Shown: piece after piece, positions 18,570 to 27,000 of the stretch
How positions within the stretch are numbered: the stretch's first letter is position 1
How the letters are laid out: each line of letters begins with the position of its first letter
DNA from: Desulfonatronospira thiodismutans ASO3-1
GTDB taxonomy: Bacteria; Desulfobacterota; Desulfovibrionia; Desulfovibrionales; Desulfonatronovibrionaceae
DNA length: 64,000 nucleotides
Assembly (NCBI RefSeq): GCF_000174435.1
Contig: NZ_ACJN02000002.1
Span: forward strand, 682,001 to 746,000
Reading direction: 5' to 3'
The notes under the pieces: generated by a model
The model's database searches: none
Told to the model about the DNA's origin: nothing
The model's input: the letters and a program-made list of their open reading frames with translations, nothing else
Translations under genes and position numbers: made by a program

Positions 18570-18812
18570 ATGGATAAAAGCCAGGCCGGACAACTCATAA
18601 GAGAGACCTTTGAAAGCCCTTTTGACAAGGACCGCTTTAAGGCCTTCGTCAAAAATCTCCTGAACACCGTGGAAGATGCTCCGTTCATCTACAGGGGCAA
18701 ATTCATTCCGGATGCCAATGTAAAAGAAGCGATACAGCTCTGGATAGATACTGCCAGGGAATTTGGAGACCCTGTTCCGGAACCCAAAGGACGTCGCCTG
18801 ATGTATGCCTGA
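18570..18812 (+). pseudogene. chimera of a restriction-type N-terminus and a HicB-like C-terminus
   Basis: The frame of 80 codons opens like type IIG restriction-methyltransferase proteins (IRETFESPFDKDRF, FVKNLL, PFIYRGKFIPDA). It then switches at about residue 50 to a HicB antitoxin tail (EAIQLWIDTAREFGDPVPEP, then GRRLMYA). Both halves are too short to work. The simplest reading is a deletion that joined two unrelated defence-type genes. Assignments are by motif resemblance. Confidence 0.5.
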
Positions 18813-18978
18813 GGAGTTGTTTACATCCCTTACCAATACCAGTTGCCCCTTCAGGGTCCGCCTCACAAAACGGCTAAAATGTTGTTCTGTATATCAATCC
18901 AGGCTGAATCCCGGCATATCTCTGGACCTTTGTGCCTGTCCCGGTCAGCCACTATCTCGCAACAAGGAGAAGGGATAA

Positions 18979-19314
18979 ATGATTGGAGCTATTGCCGGAG
19001 ATATTGTCGGATCGGTTTACGAGTGGGACAACATCAAGACCAAGGATTTTGATCTGTTCACCTCGCGCAGCTTCTTTACCGATCTCGCCCCGCCTTGGGA
19101 CAGCGAAGACCTGGAAGAGATGGTTGACGAGCTCGAACCGCTGGACGACGCGGCAGGTGAAGACATGGCCCGAGAGTTTATCAGGGGCTTGAGCAACCAG
19201 CTAAGACTTTGGCTGGCCAGGGATGGAGTTGGCAGGCAGTACAGAATGGATTTTCAATGCCCGAGCATGGTCATTTTTTGTTGGTCAAAAATGCAGGGGA
19301 AGGGACAAGTATAA
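18979..19314 (+). pseudogene. truncated ADP-ribosylglycohydrolase
   Basis: The first 35 residues (MIGAIAGDIVGSVYEW, then FFTD) match the start of ADP-ribosylglycohydrolase/DraG-like proteins, including the GDIVGS motif. The expected following metal-binding TDDT segment is replaced by LAPPWDSEDL and unrelated sequence. The family needs about 250-300 residues; 111 remain, so it is inactive. It starts behind AAGGAGAAGGG. Confidence 0.55.
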
Positions 19315-19354
19315 ACAATGAAATCAACGTTCTGGGAACCCCTGTTGAAGATGC

Positions 19355-19453
19355 TTATCAAATGCTAAGCTGATTATAAGTAAATATTAAGTAAATGCTG
19401 AGCAACTGCTAAGTTAATGATAAGCTAATGCATAGTAAATACTAATAAAAATA
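19355..19453. repeat. nine tandem degenerate 11-bp AT-rich repeats
   Basis: Consecutive 11-base units with consensus close to TAAGTAAATGC fill 19355-19453 without a gap (for example TAAGTAAATAT, TAAGTAAATGC, TAAGTTAATGA, TAAGCTAATGC). The period is not a multiple of three, so it is not coding. It opens a 763-bp AT-rich gap (19315-20077) ahead of the CRISPR/RNA-polymerase operon, in which I see no gene. It could be an iteron-like protein-binding array or phased bending DNA. Confidence 0.6.
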
Positions 19454-20077
19454 AGCAGTTCATTCAGATGGTTATTTCTTTTGATGGCATTCCACACAAC
19501 CCATCAAAAAATGCTGGCTCTCCACTCACTTATTTTTAAAACCTGTCAAATCTCTCTCAAAAAAACAAGTGCGGTGGTGCCAATAAAAGATTATTGAAGT
19601 TTTGTATAATTAATTCAATATCTTACGTTAAATCTAGAGTGAAGAAGTGCAAAACGGTTGAAACTTATTTAGGTTTTAACTACTATAAAGGAAAAGCTTG
19701 AAACAAAAACCAGCAGCCTGCCACTTATTCTGGAGGATTCGTGCTGTTCATCTTACACCCTCTCCAATCTGTCCGTCTTTATCTTACTCCCTTTAATTTA
19801 GTCTTTAAGTCAGTCATCTTACTTTTTATATTAAAAAATTATTTTATCGCAATCTCTTTTATGTACAAGATGCCTGATTGCAAAATTTTATTTTGTAATT
19901 CATTACGATACCATATATAAAAAGACAGCATCAATCAAATGGTTGTCTATTAAAGTATTTATGTTTTTTCGATATATGTGATATATCAATTTTAACTTGA
20001 TACATCATAATAATTGTTTAGCCAATGGGTATTGGATAACATGTTTATTTTAATTTTATTATAAAAGGATATACGAT

Positions 20078-21499
20078 ATGAGTGAAATATATAATATGAT
20101 AAAAGATTGCAGGCTGTATCGTAATAAGGTTCAAATTAATTCACAAGAATATGTTAATTCTAGATCTGTAGTAAATTATAATAAAAATGACCAAGATATC
20201 AATTATGATATAAAAGATATTTTATTTTTGTGCGCATTGAGCGGAACAGACTGTCTTATGACAGGTAAGACAGGTGCAGGAAAAACGCACCTTTCTTCAC
20301 TGGCTATGCAGGCTCTTTTTGGCGATGAGCATAGAGAAAATAAAACAGAAATAGATGATAACAATGAATCAAGATACATGGAAGGGTATGTGAATAAAAC
20401 CATAACCCCTTCCATGCGTCCCCAGGAGTTTTTGGACATAAGTTATAAATTATTTATTGAAAGCGGAGAAAGTCTCAAGGGTGCCATGGAGAAAACTCCC
20501 ATTCTACAAGTTCCTGGGGTTATTCTCAATGAAGCCAACCGAGCGCCAGGATTTGTGCAGAATTTTTTGATCCCTTTTTTAGATAAAAAGATGGATATTG
20601 AAGGAAAATATGTTGATGTAGGTGTGGATAACGGCGTCCAGAACTATCAGTTTCGGACTATTACAATCAATGAAGGGGAAGAGTACGAAACCACAGCTAT
20701 GGACAAGGCCCTGCGGGATCGAGTGGGCCTGGAAATTCCAATGGACGGTTTTTATCAAAGCTCCAGTGACTGCCTGGAGATGCTGAAGAAGATGGCCAAA
20801 TCCAAATCAGATAAAGATAATGATGTTAACCTTGAAGAACCTAGTATGTCCATGCCTGAACTTTCCGGAAAAATAGAAGGACTGGTTAAAAAAAACCGGG
20901 AAGTATCATTTCTTCTTCTTTATCTTTCAGGAATGAGCTACTGTTATAAAGTCGCTCAATACAATGTCTGGCCTCCAGTTAAAGAGCTTATCCAGCTGAA
21001 CGAGGCTTTCTGTTCGGATTGCCGTTATGCCGCTGCCACTGAATTAAACAGCGAGCATAACATCTGCGGTTCTGTAAGAGCGCTATCTCAGAGAGCTTTA
21101 AGACAGCTTCTGCGCCTTTCTCAGGCAGTATGTGTCGGAGCTATGATTCAAGAGAGTCGACTGAATAAAACTTCAGAGTTTGTTGTTCAGGAAGAAGATG
21201 TCTGGGCCATTGCCCCTCTGGTTTTGTATAAAAAGCTCCAGCTCTCCCAAAGATGGTTGAATGCTCATGCAGGTTCAGAATGGATAGCCCTGCTTTCAGC
21301 TATAGAGTTGATCAGGAAGCGCTGGGAAAAGATTAAAGAGAAGAATATACTGGAGCACGCCATGAAAGCAGATGAAGGTCAGGCCCTCAATGAGAAAGTA
21401 ATGCGGGAGATCAGGGATTACGTGAGCCGCCAAACAGACTACTGGGTCTTGAGACTTTTTCCAACCTACAGGGCAGAGACACTAAGAATCAGGGAGTAG
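20078..21499 (+). CDS. MoxR-type AAA+ ATPase, first gene of the CRISPR/RNA-polymerase operon
   Basis: Protein of 473 residues. Walker A is GKTGAGKT at residues 63-70. The MoxR-like Walker B region reads VILNEANRAP, with N151 in place of the usual aspartate but E152 kept. MoxR features follow, such as RPQEF and the ALRDRVGLEIPM segment that matches the sensor/arginine region LDRF. The C-terminal half is helical. MoxR ATPases work with VWA proteins as chaperone-like remodelers, and the next gene (3-bp gap) is a VWA protein. The start has an AAAGGA site. Role with the polymerase or Cas proteins is inferred from operon position. Confidence 0.85.
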   Translation: MSEIYNMIKDCRLYRNKVQINSQEYVNSRSVVNYNKNDQDINYDIKDILFLCALSGTDCLMTGKTGAGKTHLSSLAMQALFGDEHRENKTEIDDNNESRYMEGYVNKTITPSMRPQEFLDISYKLFIESGESLKGAMEKTPILQVPGVILNEANRAPGFVQNFLIPFLDKKMDIEGKYVDVGVDNGVQNYQFRTITINEGEEYETTAMDKALRDRVGLEIPMDGFYQSSSDCLEMLKKMAKSKSDKDNDVNLEEPSMSMPELSGKIEGLVKKNREVSFLLLYLSGMSYCYKVAQYNVWPPVKELIQLNEAFCSDCRYAAATELNSEHNICGSVRALSQRALRQLLRLSQAVCVGAMIQESRLNKTSEFVVQEEDVWAIAPLVLYKKLQLSQRWLNAHAGSEWIALLSAIELIRKRWEKIKEKNILEHAMKADEGQALNEKVMREIRDYVSRQTDYWVLRLFPTYRAETLRIRE

Positions 21500-21502
21500 C
21501 AC

Positions 21503-22951
21503 TTGGATTTTAAAAGCCTGGGCCAGGAACTGATTGTCAGATGGACATCTGACAGCAGTCTTTTTTCAAGAGTCAGGTCCGTGTGGAACTGGAACCTCCC
21601 TCTGACAATGTATTATCACCCTGACAGGGCCAGGCAGGAAGAGCTTGATATCTGCCTGAAAAAAGCCAGAATAATATGTGGTGGTTTTTTGCAGATCTGC
21701 CCTTATAACGGAAGCTACGAGAGAGTCCTTTTACGCAAAGTCCAACAGAGGCTGAAGCATTCTTTTTTTAAGTACAAAAGACGATACGTGGTCAGAATGT
21801 TTGCTGAGGTTGTGATTCTGAATGCATTTGCAAAGCGCAGCGATTATTTCGCCGACTGGGAGAAGCTTTTTGTCGACACCCTGGACATAGAGTACCTGCA
21901 GGGTACCTGGGAATATAAAGTACGCAAAGAGATTTACAACTGGATTTTTGATTCTTCAAAATGCCTGCTGAAATCTGACATGGACAGCATAAATTTTTCA
22001 GAAAACAGCCGGGACTGGCCCGAAGCTGTAAGCCGGTTCGCCGACTCGATACAGAAGTTTATTCAGAGCATCGAAGACAAAAATAAAAAAGTGCTCAAGA
22101 GCTGTAAAATTGAAACCAGGGGCTCCAGCTCGCACGCTAAGTCAGAAAAGATAAAAAAGGAGTTGCAGACGGAAACCCTGGAATGGATGAATAATATTCA
22201 AAAGCTTGAATCAACTGCAATGCGCACCTATAAAAAAGGCCGGGCATTAAAAAAGTCTCACTTTCAGCCTCTTACTGACGAGCCCTGGGTGCCCGGGGCA
22301 GAACTGAACTGGTTAAGACCTGTACTGGTGCCCTGGGAACCTTATTTTTTCCCCTCAACTCCTGACATGCATATAGATATACCTGAAAAAAAAGAGCAGG
22401 ACCCGAGGCTGGTTTTGATTCTGGACAAATCAGGAAGCATGCTGGAAATGAGTCAGAGCAGGCTTTACTACAGCATACTTGAAACCTGTATCAGAGCCTT
22501 TGCAGAAATACCTTTCACTAACGCAGCGGCAGTAAATTTTGCCAGGAACTTTCATAGCTCCGGCTGGCTTGACAAGGGGTCATATCAATTACTCCAGAAG
22601 CATATTTTAAGTATGCCCGACCCTGAAGAGTCAAACTTTCCGGGAGAGGAGATCCTGGAACTAGTCCGCTCTGAAACATCTGAAAGAGAAGAAACAGTAT
22701 GCATTATTTTTTCTGATGGTATCTGGCTCAACAAATCCAAGGAGCTAAGTGCCTTTTTTGAAGGTATTTCGAAAGAAAAAGGTCTAGAAATGGGGATGAT
22801 TGTACCGGAGACGGCGGGACAGGAAAGTACAGCTGTAAACCTTGCCCGCAAAAACGGCTTATACGTAAGGCGTCTGGTAAATCCTGAGCTATGCACAAGT
22901 GTATTTGAAGAACTTTATCAATCCATGAGCAGGGAAAGAGCGTATGCTTGA
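21503..22951 (+). CDS. VWA-domain protein, partner of the MoxR ATPase
   Basis: Protein of 482 residues starting at TTG 21503, with AGGGAG six bases upstream, and no better start nearby. The N-terminal about 290 residues are helical and charged, of unknown fold. The C-terminal von Willebrand A domain (about 300-470) has the MIDAS motif D308-K-S310-G-S312 and the later FSDGIW loop; the middle threonine loop reads SNFPGEE and is atypical. ViaA- and CoxE-like proteins share this layout. It overlaps the next gene by 8 bp, so the two are probably translationally coupled. Confidence 0.85.
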   Translation: MDFKSLGQELIVRWTSDSSLFSRVRSVWNWNLPLTMYYHPDRARQEELDICLKKARIICGGFLQICPYNGSYERVLLRKVQQRLKHSFFKYKRRYVVRMFAEVVILNAFAKRSDYFADWEKLFVDTLDIEYLQGTWEYKVRKEIYNWIFDSSKCLLKSDMDSINFSENSRDWPEAVSRFADSIQKFIQSIEDKNKKVLKSCKIETRGSSSHAKSEKIKKELQTETLEWMNNIQKLESTAMRTYKKGRALKKSHFQPLTDEPWVPGAELNWLRPVLVPWEPYFFPSTPDMHIDIPEKKEQDPRLVLILDKSGSMLEMSQSRLYYSILETCIRAFAEIPFTNAAAVNFARNFHSSGWLDKGSYQLLQKHILSMPDPEESNFPGEEILELVRSETSEREETVCIIFSDGIWLNKSKELSAFFEGISKEKGLEMGMIVPETAGQESTAVNLARKNGLYVRRLVNPELCTSVFEELYQSMSRERAYA

Positions 22952-23948
22952 AAACAACCACCTGGAACAGCTAAGAATAATGACAAGCGGGCTGCACGTG
23001 CTTGAGCTGGAATTTACTGCTGTCTTCAGGATTTCTGGAAACCTGGGGGACAAAAAAGGAGAAAAGGTTTATCTTCCACAGGTTCTGAGGGGGGGATGGG
23101 GACATAAATTCAAGGAAGTGTGCTGTGACCAGGAGCAATGGAGAGAAGTTCACAGTTGCCCCGATGAGTGCCAGTGCGCTTATGGCACAATATTCTGCTC
23201 CAGGCCGGGCAATCTTTTAAGTTCCCTGGGCAGTGGTCAGCAGATTCCAAGGGCTTACCGGGTCAGTGCACCATTTATCAGCAACAGGGTGGATGCAGGC
23301 CAGGTATTCAGATTTCATTTCAATCTTTACGGTAAAGCAATTCAAGCCTGGGAACCATGTGCAGCTGCATGGATGCAGCTGAGTGAGTCCGGAATTGGTG
23401 TAAACAACCGCATTCCCTTTCAGATCACTTCAATAGTCAACAAAAGCGACTCCAATCGATTGATCTGGACCATGGATCAGCCAGACAGAATTTATCCGCC
23501 TGAATCTGCTGTGATAGAAACTGGAGCAGGTCGCAGAGCCGAGATGGTGCATATCAATTTTACCAGCCCGTCTCTTTTCGCTGTGCAGAATCTGGGCAAA
23601 AAACTTCCTCCCTGGAAACTCAATCCTGCCCAGCTGGCCCAGACGGCAATCAACAGGATAGCCCGTCTGGCCGAGATATGGGGTGAGAATAGGGTAGAGC
23701 CCATCAGGCTGGATTACAATTCTGACAAGCAGCCCAGGCTTATGAGATACAGGCAGACCGGGAAGATGACGGATCAGCGCAGTTCTCAGCAGGAAAAAAA
23801 CAGGCAGCAGATCAGCGGATGGACGGGCAATCTGCTTTTCAGGGGGGATGCGGGTATGTTCGCTGAGGTCATGGAGTTGGCCGCTCCCCTGGGAATAGGT
23901 CAGAATACCACGGCAGGTTTCGGCAGTTATCAGGTTTATCCTGTATGA
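22944..23948 (+). CDS. cas6: Cas6-like CRISPR RNA endoribonuclease
   Basis: RAMP-fold protein of 334 residues. It ends with the glycine-rich loop GIGQNTTAGFGSYQVYPV, placed as in Cas6 proteins close to the C-terminus, and has a preceding hydrophobic strand region with NLLFRGDAG. It should cut the repeat of the precursor transcript and leave an 8-base 5' handle. The middle includes a cysteine cluster (CPDECQCAYGTIFC, residues about 72-86) usual in many Cas6 homologues, possibly metal-binding. It overlaps the VWA gene by 8 bp. Repeat arrays that it could process lie 24-31 kb downstream. Confidence 0.75.
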   Translation: MLENNHLEQLRIMTSGLHVLELEFTAVFRISGNLGDKKGEKVYLPQVLRGGWGHKFKEVCCDQEQWREVHSCPDECQCAYGTIFCSRPGNLLSSLGSGQQIPRAYRVSAPFISNRVDAGQVFRFHFNLYGKAIQAWEPCAAAWMQLSESGIGVNNRIPFQITSIVNKSDSNRLIWTMDQPDRIYPPESAVIETGAGRRAEMVHINFTSPSLFAVQNLGKKLPPWKLNPAQLAQTAINRIARLAEIWGENRVEPIRLDYNSDKQPRLMRYRQTGKMTDQRSSQQEKNRQQISGWTGNLLFRGDAGMFAEVMELAAPLGIGQNTTAGFGSYQVYPV

Positions 23949-23986
23949 GTACCCCCTGAATGGTTACGATTTTTCGGCAATAAGCA

Positions 23987-24014
23987 TTGAGAACCGCTGG
24001 AAGGGCTATATAAT
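23987..24014 (+). promoter_or_regulatory. candidate internal promoter before the RNA-polymerase gene
   Basis: In the only sizeable gap of the operon (84 bp) there is TTGAGA at 23987-23992, 16 bases, then a perfect TATAAT at 24009-24014. The ATG follows 18 bases later with AAAGGA between. It would allow the polymerase gene and those after it to be transcribed apart from the first three genes. Confidence 0.45.
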
Positions 24015-24032
24015 AGAATTAAAGGACCAGAT

Positions 24033-27000
24033 ATGAAACAGGATCCTAATCGTCAGGAATTTGAAAGTTTTATCCAGATGCATGATGCCCTGCAGAAGAC
24101 AGATTTGCATCTAAAGGGTATGCACGAGATGCTTTATGATGCAGCCGGCAAGTGCGGCCCAGGATGCAGTCTGCGCTATATAAGTTATTTCTTCGAATCA
24201 GACGATACCCGGCCCGGTCAGAACAGGTTCTGGCTTATTTTGAAGCTGGAAAGAGAAGGCACCAAGATACATGTGCCGGCCACGAGTTTTCCCTGTTTTA
24301 CCGAGAATGGCACACTTCTTTTTTCAGGCAAGTCTGGAGCAATACAGGAGCGCAGGCCGATATGGCAGGTGGTTTTCAGGCAAGAAAAAGATATTCTTCC
24401 GGCAGACTGGGAGGAAGAGAGGAAGAATTTAAAGGAAAATATCCAAAAATACGGCTTGCATCCCAGGTGGTGCAGGCTTTCTTCCCTTACACATCGTTTG
24501 AGATATTTCCTCAAAAAGAACCTTGAAAAGTGGAAAAGTCGTGCAGTTACAAATTCTTATGCTGCTTCAGTTTTACTGGCAGGCAGTCTGGATGAGGCGT
24601 TTTATTCCACATTCTACCGGAGAGTGGATCATTTCCCCCTTGCAGACACAACCAACAAGCTGGCAGAAACAGCCCAGGGCCGACAGGTAAGCGCCAAATC
24701 TCTTCGCTGCCACAGAAAGACCATGATCGGCTCCAAGCCAGAGGATAATGTGCGAAACCTTTTGCCGGAACATACAGGAATGATCTGTCCGGTGGAAACT
24801 CCTGAGTCCGAAAGTATTGGCCTGGTCATGCATCTGGCACGAAAGGCCCGTCCGGAACTGTGGTCTCAAGACGCAGCCTTCAATGAAAATGATCAAAGAA
24901 GTGAAGAAGGAATTTTAAAAACTCCTGATCCGGACAACTTTCTGGGCTACTCAGCCTGCATGGTCCCATATATTCAGCATACCGATCCAACCAGGGCCAT
25001 GATGGGTGCAAAAAACATGAAGCAGGCCCTGTCTCTGACTCAGGGTGAAGCACCCCTTATACGCACCGGGCATGAAGAAGAAGTTTTCGGCAGAGGGGAG
25101 CATGATCTGGATATGGACATCGGCCGTAATCTTCTGGTGGCTTACCTCCCCTGGTACGGGTTCAATTATGAAGACGGCATAGTGATAAGCAGGAGCGCAG
25201 CGGAAAAGTTTCTAAGCGTGAAAAAACACAAATTCGGGCCGTACTTTTGTCCTGGAAATTATAGACCGGCTAATCCGGACAGCAAATGGCGCAAACTGGA
25301 CCGGGATGGCCTGGCCCCCCAGGGCCAGGAGGTGAAGTCCGGTGATGTTCTGGCCGCCTTTTATCCTGTGCGCTGGAATCATGACTCCAGGAGTAAAAAA
25401 AGGCAAATAGTTGTAAATACGCTGGCCGAACCCTTGCTTGTGCGTGTTCCTGACCATGTCCAGGGAAAACTGGTCAGGTTCGAAGTGGTTTGCCTGGAAA
25501 CAAGTGACCTGCCCTTGCCCCGTCATATTACCAGAATGGCAGTGCATATGGAAATAGAAGAGAGCAGGCCTCTTGAGCCCGGAGACAAAATAATGGGCAG
25601 GCATGGCAATAAGGGGGTGATCAGCAGAATTCTGCCAGACAGGGAGATGCCTTATTTTCTGGACAGCATGCATGGTATAACCGACCTACGTTCCAGCAGT
25701 CATTTCCATGGAGAAGAGCAGGCCCATACCCATGTTGAAGTTATTCTCAATCCGCTGGGAGTAATCGGCAGGATGAACACAGGCCAGCTTCTGGAATGTC
25801 ACACCGGACTGGCTATGCGTTGTATTCCAGAAAGAATGGAATTTTACCAGAACAGCGGCATGCCATTTAGTTCTGTTGACATTGAGTCATTAAGGCAGGA
25901 CCTGTTATCCACGAAAATCGTGGATGAAACAGGTAAAGCCCGCCTGTTCTGGAGGGATGAAGCCGGAAATCATGTGCAGACCGGCCACGCATCCATGATC
26001 GGGGTGCAATACCTGATGAAGCTTGATCATATGGCCAGAGACAAGTTTCATGTCTGCGGTAAAAAGCCTCCAAGATGCATGATCACCAACCAGCCGGTAA
26101 AAGGCCGGAGTCGGGGAGGGGGCCTGAGGCTGGGAGAAATGGAGAACTGGTGCATTATCGAGCGTCAGGCCTGGGATGTCATTGACGAACTGCTGCAAAA
26201 AAGTGAGCCTGATGGACAGGTCAGCTCCAACCAGGCCTTAGAAGATATTCTCTATGCCCTTGGCCTGGAGCTGGTCTGTGATGATAAATCATATGTATTA
26301 CGCCCCCATGATCAGTCATATGAACATCCACAGGTTTCCAAACCTCTTTCCAGGGCTGTAAACAGAAAAGATGCAGCCTTAGACAAGACTTCTTATGACC
26401 AAAGTATATTCGGGCAGGAATCTCTGAAGTTTCTAAAAAAGGAAGCCAGGTCCGGGCTTTCTGCATCAGGATGGGGCGTTATCAGGCTGCCTTTTTCTGT
26501 GAACCATCCCCTGTTGGATGCTTATACCTCCGCTGAGCTGAAAATATCAAGAATACCTGTACTGCCGTGCAGGTACAGGCCGTTGCTCAAATCAGATGAT
26601 GAGCGTTTTATTACTGGTACCCTGGATAATATCCATGACGTACTGCTTGAATTGTGCTCATATTATGACGGGCTTGAGACACGCAAGAAAGAAAAGCTGG
26701 CCCAGATCCTTAAAGATATAAAAGAGCAGGATGCCGATATTTTCAGTTTTGTATCCAAATGGCTCGAATGCCGCCTGGATACAAAGACATCTCTTCTGCA
26801 GGTCAGGCAGCTTGGATCTGGTGCCTCGAAAATCAAGTCCAGAATCAAAAAGATCTGTGCCGCTCAAACTCAGAAAATTCAGCAGAAAGAGAGTAGTAAT
26901 GCCGGGTTGTCGGTTATTAATGAGCAGCTTCTGTCCAATCAGGTGTTTGAAGCCAGGCAGAAGATCATTTGCTGCCTGAAGATTTACTACCAGTACCTGG

